Source of the DNA: Chloroflexota bacterium
Lineage (GTDB): Bacteria; Chloroflexota; Anaerolineae; J102
Direction of reading: 5' to 3'
NCBI GenBank assembly: GCA_029782215.1
Contig: JAKOVD010000032.1
Location: 186,001 to 250,000 of the forward strand
Length of the DNA stretch: 64,000 nucleotides
Shown: positions 41,994 through 51,399 of the stretch, piece by piece
Position numbering within the stretch: the first letter of the stretch is position 1
How the letters are laid out: the number at the start of each line of letters is the position of its first letter
Notes under the pieces: model-generated
Database searches by the model: none
What the model was told of the DNA's origin: nothing
The model's input: only the letters and a program-made list of their open reading frames with translations
Translations under genes and position numbers: made by a program

Positions 41994-43169
41994 ATGACCC
42001 GTCCCCGCCTGATGATCCCCGGTCCCATCGAGTTCACCGACGAAGTCCTGGACGCCATGAGCCAGCCGACGCCGGGCCACGTCGATCCCACCTTCATCCC
42101 CATCTTCGGCCAGGCCTTGCGCGACCTGCGCAGCGTCTTCCAGGCCGGGGAGGCCTACCAGCCCTTCATCCTGGCAGGGTCCGGCACCCTGGCCATGGAC
42201 AGCGCCGTCGCCAACCTGGTGGAGCCGGGCGACCGCGTCCTGGTGCTCGACACCGGCTACTTCAGCCAACGCATGGCCGATATCTGCCGGCGCTACGGGG
42301 GCGAAGTGGACGTGCTCAGCGTGGCGCCCGGCGACACCGTCACCGCCGCCCAACTCCAGGCGCGTCTGGACCAGGCATCCTACCGCCTTGTCACCATCAC
42401 CCACGTCGACACCTCCACGGGCGTGCTCACCGATGTGCCGGACCTGACCGCCGCCGCCAAGGCTGCCGGAAGCCTGGTCGTGGTGGACGGCGTTTGCGCC
42501 GCAGCGGGCGAAGAGATGTGGCAGGAAGACTGGGATGTCGACATCTACCTCACCGCCTCGCAAAAGGCGGTTGGGGTCCCCCCCGGCCTGGCCCTGCTCG
42601 TCGCCTCTCCGGCGGCCCTGGCCAAGTGGCGGGAGCGCAAGGCGCCGGTGGCCAGCTACTACAGCGATTGGGGGCTGTGGCTGCCGGTCATGCAGGCCTA
42701 TGAGGGGGGACGGCCTGCCTACTTTGCGACTCCGGCGGTCAACCTGGTCATGGCCCTGGGCGTGAGCCTGCGCCAGATCCTGGCCGAGGGCATGGACAGG
42801 GTGTTCGCCCGCCACCGCCTGGTCGGCGACGCCTTCCAGGCCGGCATCGCCAGTCTGGGCCTGGGCCAGGTGCCCACGCACCGCAGCCATGCCGCCCACA
42901 CGCTTTCGTGCCCGCGCTATCCGCAGAACGTGGATGCCACCAGCCTTCTGCCCCGCGTGCGGGCGGCGGGCGCCATCCTTGCGGGCGGCCTGCACCCGGC
43001 GATCAGGAACGAGTATTTCCGCATCGGCCACATGGGCGCCATCACGCGGTCCGACGTTCTCAGCACCCTAGGCGCCGTCGAGGCCGGGTTGCGGGGCGCG
43101 GGCTATGCCGTCGAACCGGGCGTTGCCCTGGCGGCCGCGCAGGCGGTCATGGAAGCGGCCGCGGACTGA
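41994..43169 (+). CDS. Class V aminotransferase (serine/alanine-glyoxylate type)
   Basis: 391 aa. PLP enzyme of the SPT/AGT family: PGPIEFTDEVLDAM start, AGSGTLAMDSAVANL, DTSTGVLTD, VVDGVCAAAGEE with the PLP-binding Asp, and the Schiff-base lysine in LTASQKAVG. It could act on serine or alanine with glyoxylate; phosphoserine and 2-aminoethylphosphonate enzymes share the fold. The start codon immediately follows a TTCAACC repeat and has no ribosome binding site I can identify. Confidence 0.88.
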   Translation: MTRPRLMIPGPIEFTDEVLDAMSQPTPGHVDPTFIPIFGQALRDLRSVFQAGEAYQPFILAGSGTLAMDSAVANLVEPGDRVLVLDTGYFSQRMADICRRYGGEVDVLSVAPGDTVTAAQLQARLDQASYRLVTITHVDTSTGVLTDVPDLTAAAKAAGSLVVVDGVCAAAGEEMWQEDWDVDIYLTASQKAVGVPPGLALLVASPAALAKWRERKAPVASYYSDWGLWLPVMQAYEGGRPAYFATPAVNLVMALGVSLRQILAEGMDRVFARHRLVGDAFQAGIASLGLGQVPTHRSHAAHTLSCPRYPQNVDATSLLPRVRAAGAILAGGLHPAIRNEYFRIGHMGAITRSDVLSTLGAVEAGLRGAGYAVEPGVALAAAQAVMEAAAD

Positions 43170-43214
43170 ACGCACCCGCTTCTCCTCACCTCCTTGCCCC
43201 TCGTGCGGCGGCGG

Positions 43215-43223
43215 TGCTAGAAT
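43215..43223 (+). promoter_or_regulatory. Extended -10 promoter for the GT2-sugar transferase pair
   Basis: TGCTAGAAT, hexamer 43218-43223, with a poor TTGCCC-like -35 about 18 bases upstream. It is 48 bases before the glycosyltransferase ATG. Confidence 0.45.
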
Positions 43224-43271
43224 GGCACAAGCTGCCGCCTGCTGACCTCATGGCGGCGCCGTCAGCCTGCC

Positions 43272-44213
43272 ATGCTTGACCTCGCCATCGTTATCGTCAG
43301 CTACAACACCAGGGACCTTCTTCGTACCTGCCTTCGCACGGTCTATGCCAGCGAAGGCAGTTTTGCGTTTCACGTCACCGTGGTGGACAACGCCGGCAGC
43401 GATGGCAGCATTGACATGGTGCGGACGGAGTTTCCCCTGGCGGCCGCCTTCGCCGCGCCCCGCAACGGCGGCTTCGCCTACGCCAACAACATCGGTCTGG
43501 CGAGCTATGGGTTTGCCCAAGGCGTCGACCCGGCGACAACGCCGCGCTATGCTTTGCTGTTGAATCCCGACACCGAGCTGCCGCCCAACGCCCTGGCCGA
43601 CATGCTGGCGTTGATGGACGGGCGGCCGGAGCTGGGCGCGGCCGGTCCCAAGTTGATCCTGCCTGATGGCCGCCTGGACAAAGCGTGCCGGCGGGCCTTC
43701 CCCAGTCCCTATGCCTTTATCTCACGCGGCCTGGGCCTGAGCAAGCTCTTCCCCAACAGCCGCCGTTTTGCCCAGTATAATCTGACCTTCCTGCCCGAAG
43801 ATGAAGAGGCCGAGGTGGACTCCGTGGTCGGCGCCTTCATGCTGGTCCGCGGCGAGGCCATCGCCAGGGTGGGGCTGTTGGATGAAGCCTTCTTCATGCA
43901 TGGCGAGGACCTGGACTGGGCCTTTCGCATCAAGAAAGCAGGCTACCGGGTGTGGTACTATCCCAAGGTACGCGTGCTGCACCACAAAGGCGCCGCCTCC
44001 CGTGGCAACCCGCGTGTGCGCTATGCCTTCTATCAGGCCATGATCATCTTCGTCCGCAAGCACTACCGGACCGATACCCCCTTCTGGCTGTACGGCCTGA
44101 TCCTGGCCGGCATCGCCGTCAAAGGTGCCGTCGATGTGGGCAGCACCTGGCTTACCAGCCTGTGGCGGGGTCGCGCCCATCCGCCTGCTCGTCCGTATGA
44201 GGCGACCGTATGA
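43272..44213 (+). CDS. Glycosyltransferase family 2
   Basis: 313 aa. GT-A fold with IVIVSYNTRDLL, VDNAGSDGSIDMV, the donor/metal site LLNPDTELP, and the acceptor-side GEDLDWAFRIKKAGY. Rhamnosyl- or related transferases of this sort extend surface glycans. A hydrophobic C-terminal segment (YGLILAGIAVKGAVDV) may tether it to the membrane. Overlaps the sugar-phosphate transferase gene by ATGA. Confidence 0.9.
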   Translation: MLDLAIVIVSYNTRDLLRTCLRTVYASEGSFAFHVTVVDNAGSDGSIDMVRTEFPLAAAFAAPRNGGFAYANNIGLASYGFAQGVDPATTPRYALLLNPDTELPPNALADMLALMDGRPELGAAGPKLILPDGRLDKACRRAFPSPYAFISRGLGLSKLFPNSRRFAQYNLTFLPEDEEAEVDSVVGAFMLVRGEAIARVGLLDEAFFMHGEDLDWAFRIKKAGYRVWYYPKVRVLHHKGAASRGNPRVRYAFYQAMIIFVRKHYRTDTPFWLYGLILAGIAVKGAVDVGSTWLTSLWRGRAHPPARPYEATV

Positions 44214-45610
44214 GGAGATCGCGCTGGGTTTTTCAAGCCATCACCATTGCCGTCGATCTGGCGTCCGTGGGTCTGGCGCTGTTCCTGAGCCACCGTCTGC
44301 AGCGCATCCTGCGACCTGACACGGTGGACCGCTTTCTGGCCTATCTGCCCTTCCTGATGGTGGAGCTGGCGGCCACCGTGGTGCTCCTGTTCCTGACCAA
44401 GCGCTATCACGGCAGCCAACCGACCAGCCTGATCGACAGCATCTCGACCATCGCCTGGCCGGTCACGGTGGCCAACCTGATGGCGCTGGTGGCGATCGTC
44501 TTCTTCTACCCCCCGCAGAACACGGTCAACCCGGTGCCTTATCCCCGCACTTTTCTGGTCTACAACTGGCTGATCGCCGTGTTCCTGCTGGGTCTGTTTC
44601 GCTATCTGCTCGCCTATCTGTTCACCTTCTTCCAGGCGCACAACTTTGGCCGCAATCGCGTGCTGGTGGTAGGTACAGGCGAGGTCGGGCGGATGCTCGT
44701 GCAGAAGCTGCAGAGCGCCAGCGGCATCGGCCACGAAGTCGTCGGCTTCGTCGAGGCCAACCCCGACGGACCAACGCCGGTGGGGGTGCCGGTGTTGGGG
44801 CTGCCAGCCGATCTCCCAGCCATCATCGAGTCCTACCAGGTCAATGAGGTCGTCATCGGCCTGCCAGAGGCCTCGCATCGCCAATTGGTGACCCTGATCT
44901 CGCTGTGCGAGCGCGAGAAAGTCAGCATCAAGGTGTTCCCCGACGTGTTCCAGATCATGGCCTCTGAGGTGACCGTCAGCGACCTGGCGGGCCTGCCGCT
45001 GCTCACGGTGCGTGACGTGGCTCTGCGCGGCTGGCGCCTCTCGCTGAAACGCGGCTTCGACCTCCTGTTCGGCGGGCTCGGCCTCATCGTCCTCTCGCCG
45101 TTCATGCTGTTCATTGCCCTTCTGGTCAAGCTGGAGTCGGCAGGGCCGGTCTTCTATATCCAGGAACGCATGGGACTGGACGCGCGTCCCTTCCCCATGC
45201 TCAAGTTCCGTTCGATGCGCACCGACGCCGAACAGCATGGACCGGGCTGGACCACCGCCGACGACCCCCGCAAGACGCGCATCGGCTCGATCCTGCGCAA
45301 GATTTCGGTTGATGAGCTGCCACAGCTCATCAACGTCGTCCGCGGAGACATGAGCCTGGTGGGGCCGCGGCCAGAACGCCCTATTTATGTCGAGCAATTC
45401 CGGCAGTTCATCCCGCGCTACATGGAACGCCATCGCGAGAAGGCCGGGCTCACGGGCTGGGCGCAGGTCAATGGGCTGCGCGGGGACACCAGCATCGTCG
45501 AGCGCACGAAGTACGACCTCTGGTACATCGAGAACTGGTCGTTGTGGCTCGATTTTAAGATCTGCGTGCGTACTGCGTTCCGCTTGTTCTCCGATCGCAA
45601 CGCTTACTAA
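44210..45610 (+). CDS. Undecaprenyl-phosphate sugar phosphotransferase (WbaP/WcaJ-like)
   Basis: 466 aa. Starts polysaccharide synthesis by loading a sugar-1-phosphate onto undecaprenyl phosphate. Four to five N-terminal helices, a Rossmann-like middle (VLVVGTGEVGRMLVQKLQ), then the catalytic bacterial transferase domain: KRGFDLLFGGLGLIVLSPFM, FRSMRTDA, RKISVDELPQLINVVRGDMSLVGPRPE. Start overlaps the GT2 gene, giving a two-gene exopolysaccharide unit. Confidence 0.93.
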   Translation: MRRSRWVFQAITIAVDLASVGLALFLSHRLQRILRPDTVDRFLAYLPFLMVELAATVVLLFLTKRYHGSQPTSLIDSISTIAWPVTVANLMALVAIVFFYPPQNTVNPVPYPRTFLVYNWLIAVFLLGLFRYLLAYLFTFFQAHNFGRNRVLVVGTGEVGRMLVQKLQSASGIGHEVVGFVEANPDGPTPVGVPVLGLPADLPAIIESYQVNEVVIGLPEASHRQLVTLISLCEREKVSIKVFPDVFQIMASEVTVSDLAGLPLLTVRDVALRGWRLSLKRGFDLLFGGLGLIVLSPFMLFIALLVKLESAGPVFYIQERMGLDARPFPMLKFRSMRTDAEQHGPGWTTADDPRKTRIGSILRKISVDELPQLINVVRGDMSLVGPRPERPIYVEQFRQFIPRYMERHREKAGLTGWAQVNGLRGDTSIVERTKYDLWYIENWSLWLDFKICVRTAFRLFSDRNAY

Positions 45611-45616
45611 GACGGC

Positions 45617-45645
45617 TTGAGGCTGGAGCGTGGCTGTGTTATGAT
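45617..45645 (+). promoter_or_regulatory. Promoter of hrcA
   Basis: TTGAGG (45617-45622), 17 bases, TATGAT (45640-45645), with a TGT extension. The CIRCE operator starts 16 bases downstream, at the transcript start. Confidence 0.7.
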
Positions 45646-45660
45646 AGCGCAGCCCGCCGT

Positions 45661-45687
45661 TTAGCACTCGCATGATGAGAGTGCTAA
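45661..45687 (+). promoter_or_regulatory. CIRCE operator
   Basis: Perfect TTAGCACTC-N9-GAGTGCTAA, the binding site of HrcA. It controls hrcA and presumably grpE and dnaK behind it. Confidence 0.96.
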
Positions 45688-45704
45688 ACCCTGGGGTAAC
45701 CCCT

Positions 45705-46766
45705 ATGAGTGACAGTTTCCCCGACGCCACCGAACTGAATGCGCGCCAGCGCGCCATCCTGGGTTTGATCATCCGCGAGTTCGCGTCCACGGCCGAACCG
45801 GTCGGCTCACAGACCCTGGTCAAAGCCTACGAGCTGGGCATTTCGCCGGCGACAGTGCGTAATGAGATGAAGGCCCTCGAAGACTTGGGCTATCTCACAC
45901 ATCCACACACTTCGGCCGGCCGCGTGCCCACCCACAAAGGCTATCGCTTCTTTGTCCAGCACCTGCTCCAGGACCACAGCCTGCCGGCCACCCTGGAACA
46001 CACTATCCGCCACCAGTTCTTCCAGGTGCAGCAGGAGCTGGACCAGTGGGTGCGGTTGTCGGCCAGCGTCTTGGCGCGCACGGCCCAGAGCGCTGCTATC
46101 ACCACCATGCCCAGGCCGGCCAGCGCCCTGTTCAAGCATGTCGAGCTGATCAGCCTCCAGCCGCGCACGATGCTGATGGTCGTGGTCCTTCAGGGCGGCG
46201 CCATGCGCCAGCAGCTTATCGCCGTCGAAGACCCCTGGACGCAGCAAGCGCTCTCGCAGCTCAGCACCGACCTCAACGAGCGACTCGCCGGGCTCGATGC
46301 CTACCGCGTCCGCCAGGTGGAGGGCCCGTCCGAGCCTCTGGCGCGCCAGCTCACGGATCTGATCGCCGAGATCCTGCTGCACGAAGACGAACGCGAGGAA
46401 CAGATTTTCAGCGATGGCCTGGTCAACGTGCTGCAAGCCCCTGAGTTCCTGGACCAGGGCGAGGCCAGGCGCTTTGTCGAGATCTTCGAGGAGCCTTCGG
46501 CCATCGAGCCCCTGATTCACGAGGCGCGCCAGCTCCCCGGCGTCCAGGTCATCATCGGCGGCGAGCGTCCTTATGACAACTTGCCCGACGTCAGCCTTGT
46601 CCTTTCGCGCTACGGCCAGCCCACGCAGGGCACTGGCATTCTTGGCATCATCGGCCCCATCCGCATGCCCTACGGCCGCACCATCTCGACCGTTCGCTTT
46701 ATGTCCAGCCTGATGAGCGGGCTGGTGGCCAGCCTCTACGGCGACGAAGCGGGCAGCGAGGAATAG
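45705..46766 (+). CDS. hrcA: Heat-inducible transcription repressor HrcA
   Basis: 353 aa. Represses chaperone genes via CIRCE and is kept active by GroE. N-terminal winged helix (LNARQRAILGLIIREFASTAEPVGSQTL, SPATVRNEMKALEDLGYL, HTSAGRVPT), GAF-like middle, and the C-terminal GIIGPIRMPYGRTISTVRFM signature. The ATG at 45705 is chosen because the upstream ATGs (45672, 45675) lie within CIRCE. A palindromic repeat element separates it from grpE. Confidence 0.95.
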   Translation: MSDSFPDATELNARQRAILGLIIREFASTAEPVGSQTLVKAYELGISPATVRNEMKALEDLGYLTHPHTSAGRVPTHKGYRFFVQHLLQDHSLPATLEHTIRHQFFQVQQELDQWVRLSASVLARTAQSAAITTMPRPASALFKHVELISLQPRTMLMVVVLQGGAMRQQLIAVEDPWTQQALSQLSTDLNERLAGLDAYRVRQVEGPSEPLARQLTDLIAEILLHEDEREEQIFSDGLVNVLQAPEFLDQGEARRFVEIFEEPSAIEPLIHEARQLPGVQVIIGGERPYDNLPDVSLVLSRYGQPTQGTGILGIIGPIRMPYGRTISTVRFMSSLMSGLVASLYGDEAGSEE

Positions 46767-46801
46767 GCAGTCCGCCCCGAACCACGCCCCCCCCCTGCTT
46801 G

Positions 46802-46905
46802 GAGACCCCCTCTCACTCAGTCATTGCGAACGAAGTGAAACAATCCCCAATCCGGTTGGAGACTGCTTCAGGGCTGACGCCCTTCGCAATGACATAGGGA
46901 GTCTC
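46802..46905 (+). repeat. 104-bp palindromic (MITE-like) element between hrcA and grpE
   Basis: Nested inverted repeats: GAGACCCCCT / AGGGAGTCTC at the ends (one mismatch), TCATTGCGAA (46821-46830) / TTCGCAATGA (46883-46892) perfect, and TGAAACAATC / GACTGCTTCA inside. No ORF. It resembles small mobile palindromes dispersed in other bacteria. Confidence 0.65.
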
Positions 46906-46986
46906 TTGTCTGGCCATTTGCGGCTCGCGACATCAAGAACTAACCAGCATATCCAAGCTCCCCCTTACCTTTACACCATCATTACC

Positions 46987-47556
46987 ATGACCACTTTTGA
47001 CGACGAGAACACGCTTGCCCCTGATGAGGAATGGAACGAACCGGCGCCACAGGCCGACGTTGAGGCCATTGCCGAGAGCGAAGACGAGGTGATTGCCGCG
47101 CTGGTGGATGAACTGGCGCAGGCCAAGCGCACGGCCGACGAGGCCAACGATCGCGCCCTGCGCGCCCAGGCCGAACTGGCCAACTTCCGGCGCCGCAAGG
47201 AGCGCGAGGCCGAGGAACGGGTGGCCACGGCCAACGGGCGCCTGCTGAAAGAGCTCCTGCCCGTCGTCGACGACTTCGATCTGGCCTTTGCCGCCATTCC
47301 TGCCGCCGCCGAAGGCGAAGCCAACGCCTGGGCCAAGGGCTTCGAGCTCATCCTGCGCAAACTACAAAACGTCCTTGACCGCGAAGGTGTGACCGCCATC
47401 GATGCCACCGGCGTCTTCGACCCCAACGTCCATGAAGCCATCAGCGTCGAACCCAGTGACACCGTGCCCAGCGGCCACATCATCGCCGAAGTCCGCCGCG
47501 GCTACCGCCTCCACGACAAGGTCCTCCGGCCGAGTTACGTGCGCGTGGCCATGTAG
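46987..47556 (+). CDS. grpE: Nucleotide exchange factor GrpE
   Basis: 189 aa. Releases ADP from DnaK. Acidic N-terminus, long helix with coiled-coil character (about 38-85: AKRTADEANDRALRAQAELANFRRRKEREAEER), then the beta domain with GVTAIDATGVFDPNVHEAISVEPSD and EVRRGYRLHDKVLRPSYVRVA. Start at 46987 is the last ATG before the acidic region; the open frame upstream is the repeat. The stop TAG is also the first three bases of a TAGGGGCGATT repeat. Confidence 0.94.
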   Translation: MTTFDDENTLAPDEEWNEPAPQADVEAIAESEDEVIAALVDELAQAKRTADEANDRALRAQAELANFRRRKEREAEERVATANGRLLKELLPVVDDFDLAFAAIPAAAEGEANAWAKGFELILRKLQNVLDREGVTAIDATGVFDPNVHEAISVEPSDTVPSGHIIAEVRRGYRLHDKVLRPSYVRVAM

Positions 47557-47664
47557 GGGCGATTGATGAATCGCCCGCCGTGCCCGTGGCATTGTAGGGA
47601 CGATTCGTGAATCGCCCCCGCGAATGAATCGCCTCTGCACCGGGGGGCGATTCATCCATCGCCC
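47554..47664 (+). repeat. Three copies of a GGGGCGATTCATGAATCGCCC palindrome
   Basis: Units TAGGGGCGATTGATGAATCG (from 47554), TAGGGACGATTCGTGAATCG (from 47595) and GGGGCGATTCATCCATCG (from about 47643). Each can form a hairpin. They fill the grpE-dnaK spacer, and the first supplies the grpE stop codon. Confidence 0.75.
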
Positions 47665-47746
47665 GCACGGGTGAAACCCTGCCACCCGCGACGGCGTATC
47701 GATACCAAACAGATCTTCCACCCAGCCTCAACTGTGATAGTCACCC

Positions 47747-49651
47747 ATGTCCAAAATCATCGGCATTGACCTGGGCACCACCAATTCGGTGGTTGCCATT
47801 CTCGAAGGCGGCGAACCCGTCGTCATCACCTCGGCCGAAGGCAGCCGCCTCATTCCCTCTGTAGTCGCCGTCAACCCCAAGTCGGGCGAACGTATGGTAG
47901 GCCAGGTGGCCCGGCGCCAGGCCATCACCAACCCTGAGGGGACCATCTACTCGGTCAAGCGCTTCATGGGCCGGAAGTTCAGCGATCCGGCCGTGCAGCG
48001 TGCACGCGAGCACGTGCCTTACCATATCACCGAAGCTCCCAACGGCGACGTCCGCGTGACGATGTCCGGACGCGATTATGCGCCCCCCGAAGTCTCGGCC
48101 ATGATCCTGCAGAAGTTGCGCACGGATGCCGAGGCCTACCTGGGCCAGCCCATCACGCAGGCCGTGATCACGGTGCCGGCCTATTTCAACGACGCCCAGC
48201 GTCAGGCCACCAAGGACGCCGGCAAGATCGCCGGGCTGGAAGTGCTGCGCATCATCAATGAGCCGACGGCCTCGGCCCTTGCCTACGGCCTGGACAAGGA
48301 TCACGAAGGCAAGATCGCCGTCTACGACCTCGGCGGCGGCACGTTCGACATCTCCATCCTCGACATGGGGGAGGGCGTCTTCGAGGTTCTCAGCACCAAC
48401 GGCGACACGTTTCTCGGCGGCGACGACTTCGACCTTCGCATCATCAACTGGCTGGCCGACGTCTTCCAGGCTGAGCATGGGCTCAACCTGCGCCAGGACC
48501 GCATGGCCCTGCAGCGTCTCAAGGAAGCGGCAGAGAAGGCCAAGATCGAGCTTTCCACCGTCCTGCAGACGGAGGTCAACCTCCCCTACATCTCGGCCGA
48601 CGCCACCGGCCCCAAGCACCTGGTGGTGACCCTGAGCCGCGCCAAGCTGGAGCAGTTGACGGAGGACCTGATCGAGCGCAGCATCGGCCCCTGCCGCCAG
48701 GCCCTGGAGGACGCGGGGATCAAGGCTTCCGAAATCCATGATGTCGTGCTCGTAGGCGGCATGACGCGTATGCCCGCGGTGCAGGAAGCGGTGCGCAAGT
48801 TCTTCGGCAAGGAACCTCACAAGGGCGTCAACCCCGACGAGGTGGTGGCCGTGGGCGCCGCCATCCAGGCGGGCGTTCTGGGCGGCGAAGTCAAGGACAT
48901 CCTGCTCCTGGACGTCACCCCGCTCACCCTGGCCATCGAGACCCTGGGGGGCGTTGCGACCCCCATGATCGACCGCAACACCACGATTCCGACCAAGAAG
49001 GCACAGCTTTTCACGACCGCGGCCCACAACCAGACCCAGGTCGAGATCGTGATCACGCAGGGTGAGCGCCCCCTGACCAAGGACAACAAGATGCTTGGGC
49101 GTTTCATCCTCGACGGCATTCCCCCGGCCCCGCGCGGCGTCCCGCAGATCGAGGTCACGTTCGACATCGATGCCAATGGCATCCTGCATGTCAGCGCCCG
49201 CGACAAAGCCACCGGCCGCGAGCAGTCGATCAAGATCACGGCCAGTTCGGGCCTCAGCGACACGGAAGTCCAGCGCATGGTGCGCGAGGCCGACGAGCAC
49301 CGGGCCGATGACGAGAACCGCCGCCGGCTGATCGAAGCACGCAACCGCGCCGATGCCGTCATGTTCCAGACGGAGAAGGCTGTGGAAGAGGCCGGCGCCA
49401 ATCTGCCTGCCAACCTGAAACAGGAAGTCGACGCCAGGCTGGAGGCAGTTCGAAGCGCCTCCGCCAGTGAGAACATCGACGCGCTCGAAAACGCCACCAA
49501 CGAGCTGTTGGCCTCAGCCCAGAAGATCGGACAGTACCTCTACGAGCAAGCGGCCCAGGCGCCCGCGCCGGAGCCGGCGCCGGAAGCCGGCCCCACCGAC
49601 GGCTCCAGCCCCAGTGACACCGTCGACGGAGACTATCGCAACGTCGATTAG
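47747..49651 (+). CDS. dnaK: Chaperone DnaK (Hsp70)
   Basis: 634 aa. ATP-dependent chaperone. ATPase motifs [14 protein letters not shown], the [16 protein letters not shown] segment, [15 protein letters not shown] and [17 protein letters not shown]; substrate domain with [25 protein letters not shown] and [21 protein letters not shown]; the C-terminus is acidic and Ala/Pro-rich. Behind hrcA-grpE, so heat-shock controlled through CIRCE unless the intervening repeats terminate transcription. dnaJ does not follow. Confidence 0.97.
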   Translation: MSKIIGIDLGTTNSVVAILEGGEPVVITSAEGSRLIPSVVAVNPKSGERMVGQVARRQAITNPEGTIYSVKRFMGRKFSDPAVQRAREHVPYHITEAPNGDVRVTMSGRDYAPPEVSAMILQKLRTDAEAYLGQPITQAVITVPAYFNDAQRQATKDAGKIAGLEVLRIINEPTASALAYGLDKDHEGKIAVYDLGGGTFDISILDMGEGVFEVLSTNGDTFLGGDDFDLRIINWLADVFQAEHGLNLRQDRMALQRLKEAAEKAKIELSTVLQTEVNLPYISADATGPKHLVVTLSRAKLEQLTEDLIERSIGPCRQALEDAGIKASEIHDVVLVGGMTRMPAVQEAVRKFFGKEPHKGVNPDEVVAVGAAIQAGVLGGEVKDILLLDVTPLTLAIETLGGVATPMIDRNTTIPTKKAQLFTTAAHNQTQVEIVITQGERPLTKDNKMLGRFILDGIPPAPRGVPQIEVTFDIDANGILHVSARDKATGREQSIKITASSGLSDTEVQRMVREADEHRADDENRRRLIEARNRADAVMFQTEKAVEEAGANLPANLKQEVDARLEAVRSASASENIDALENATNELLASAQKIGQYLYEQAAQAPAPEPAPEAGPTDGSSPSDTVDGDYRNVD

Positions 49652-49818
49652 GTCGCAAAGCACCACCGCTCTTCCACCGGCCCCAGACCCACTGGGGCCG
49701 GTTCTATCCTGGCCGTGGGCGCAAGACCACCGCAAACACAGAGGTGAATGCTTGTGCGGCGCGGCTCCCGAGCAGCCTTCGCTGTTTCGTCAGGATTGCC
49801 GCATCGAAGCGTCTACGC

Positions 49819-49824
49819 TATGAT
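49819..49824 (+). promoter_or_regulatory. Possible -10 box close to the acetyltransferase start
   Basis: TATGAT in the context CGCTATGATTTG, ending nine bases before the ATG at 49834. No ribosome binding site fits, so a leaderless or nearly leaderless message is possible. Confidence 0.3.
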
Positions 49825-49833
49825 TTGATTCCG

Positions 49834-50868
49834 ATGGTCATCACAGCCGCCGCGGAGGCAACCGGCACGCGCACCGGCCTTCGCCCGATTGACGTCCATA
49901 CGGACCTGCGCCCCATCGCCGACCTGATCGACGAGGCCTTCGCCGACGAGCTCGACGCCTCGGGACGGGCCTCGCTGCGCGAGATGCGCTCGCTGGCGCG
50001 CATGGGCCCGTTCCTCTACCTGATGCTTCCCAGCGGAAGCGACAGCGGCGGCTTCTTTCGCGGGTTTGTCTGGGAAAACGACGGGCAGATCGTCGGCAAC
50101 GTCACGCTGCAGCAGCTCGACGAACAGGGCAGACGCTGGATGATCGCCAACGTGGCCGTCCGCCATGCCTACCGGGGTCAGGGGATCGCTCGCAGCCTCA
50201 TGGAGGCAGCTCTTGACCACGTTCGGCAGCTCGGGGGCGATTGGGTGCTGCTGCAGGTCCGGGAAGACAATGCCGTGGCGCGCGGCCTCTACGAGCGCAT
50301 GGGCTTCAGCGCCCTCATCACCGAAACTCATTTCCATGCCGCCAGCGTCCCCGTCGCCGCCGGGCCGCCCTTGCCGGCGGGCGCTGAAGTTTTCGCCCTC
50401 TATGACGGCGATCGCGCCGCCATGCAGTCGTTGTGGCGGCAGGCAGTGCCTGAGGTCGTGCGCAACTGGGGAGTGCGGCGGACGAACGACCTGAACCTCT
50501 ACTCGGACTCCTCCGTCACCCGTTGGTGGGGGCGCCTGACAGGCCAGGGCTACCGGCAGCGGCTTGGGGTTTGGGTGGATCGGAATCTGATGGGCGTGGT
50601 GGATATTGATTTCCTGCGCCACGGCGAAAATCGTCTCAACGTCCTTGTGCATCCCCAGGTCGCCGGGCAGTGGGATGCGTCGCTGCTGGCGCTTGGCTTA
50701 TCGCGTCTGGGGTCTTCGGCCAGCCGCCCCGTCAGCGCCATTCTCTATGACTACCAGCCTGGCGCCATCACGGCGATGCAGGCGTTCGGCCTGCGGCCAA
50801 CCACGGTCCTGGTGACCATGCGCCGCCGCATTCGCCATCACGGTGAGCCAGCCAATGAGGCTTCTTAG
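49834..50868 (+). CDS. GNAT family N-acetyltransferase, two-domain
   Basis: 344 aa. The first half is a complete GNAT domain with the acetyl-CoA motif VRHAYRGQGIARSLMEAALDH and the NAVARGLYERMGF end. The second half (from about 185) also has a GNAT-like layout, ending with ILYDYQPGAITAMQAFGLRPTTVLVTMRRRI, so the protein is probably a tandem GNAT. Substrate unknown. The dnaK stop lies 180 bases upstream. Confidence 0.82.
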   Translation: MVITAAAEATGTRTGLRPIDVHTDLRPIADLIDEAFADELDASGRASLREMRSLARMGPFLYLMLPSGSDSGGFFRGFVWENDGQIVGNVTLQQLDEQGRRWMIANVAVRHAYRGQGIARSLMEAALDHVRQLGGDWVLLQVREDNAVARGLYERMGFSALITETHFHAASVPVAAGPPLPAGAEVFALYDGDRAAMQSLWRQAVPEVVRNWGVRRTNDLNLYSDSSVTRWWGRLTGQGYRQRLGVWVDRNLMGVVDIDFLRHGENRLNVLVHPQVAGQWDASLLALGLSRLGSSASRPVSAILYDYQPGAITAMQAFGLRPTTVLVTMRRRIRHHGEPANEAS

Positions 50869-50882
50869 TAGGAGGGTCGCTC

Positions 50883-51266
50883 ATGCCATCCAGTGAAGAG
50901 CGGATGCGTGTGCTGCAGATGGTCGCCGAAGGCAAGATCACGGCCGAAGATGGCGTCCAGTTGCTGGAGGCGCTGCGGGCCGGCGATAGTACAGACAAGC
51001 GCTCACCGAAGACACCCCCCACCAGCCAGCCGCGCTGGCTGCGGGTGCGCGTCACCGACAGCAGCACCGGCCGCGACAAGGTGAACATCAACATCCCCAT
51101 CGGTCTGGTCAACGTGGGTCTCAAGATGGGCGCACGTTTCGTGGACGAACGCGAGGGCATCGATTTCGAACAGCTCACCTCGCTGGTCGAGTCCGGCCGC
51201 ACGGGCAAGATTCTCGAAGTGGAAGACATTGAGAAGGGAGAACGCGTCGAGATCTTCGCCGAGTAG
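50883..51266 (+). CDS. Small protein with SHOCT-like N-terminus
   Basis: 127 aa. The first 35 residues (EERMRVLQMVAEGKITAEDGVQLLEAL) match the short helical SHOCT-like/YvlB-type module. The rest has two predicted beta-rich pieces (WLRVRVTDSSTGRDKVNINIPIGLV and SGRTGKILEVEDIEKGERVEIFAE) common to small bacterial proteins found next to membrane genes. Function unknown. GGAGG is visible just before the ATG (AGTAGGAGGGTCGCTC). 14 bases follow the acetyltransferase stop. Confidence 0.75.
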   Translation: MPSSEERMRVLQMVAEGKITAEDGVQLLEALRAGDSTDKRSPKTPPTSQPRWLRVRVTDSSTGRDKVNINIPIGLVNVGLKMGARFVDEREGIDFEQLTSLVESGRTGKILEVEDIEKGERVEIFAE

Positions 51267-51399
51267 CTGCGCCTGACTTGCAGCGCCCATCGGGCCAACC
51301 GGCGCCTGGGCAGGCGCCCCGCTTGCGCCGGTCAACCAGGCAGCCCCCCACTACTCTCACTCACTCGCCATCCTTAACACTCAGGAGAACGCCAGCCCC

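Noticed and set aside
51301..51318. GGCGCCT/AGGCGCC hairpin before the holin-like gene as a terminator.
   Set aside because: Short and with no T-run.
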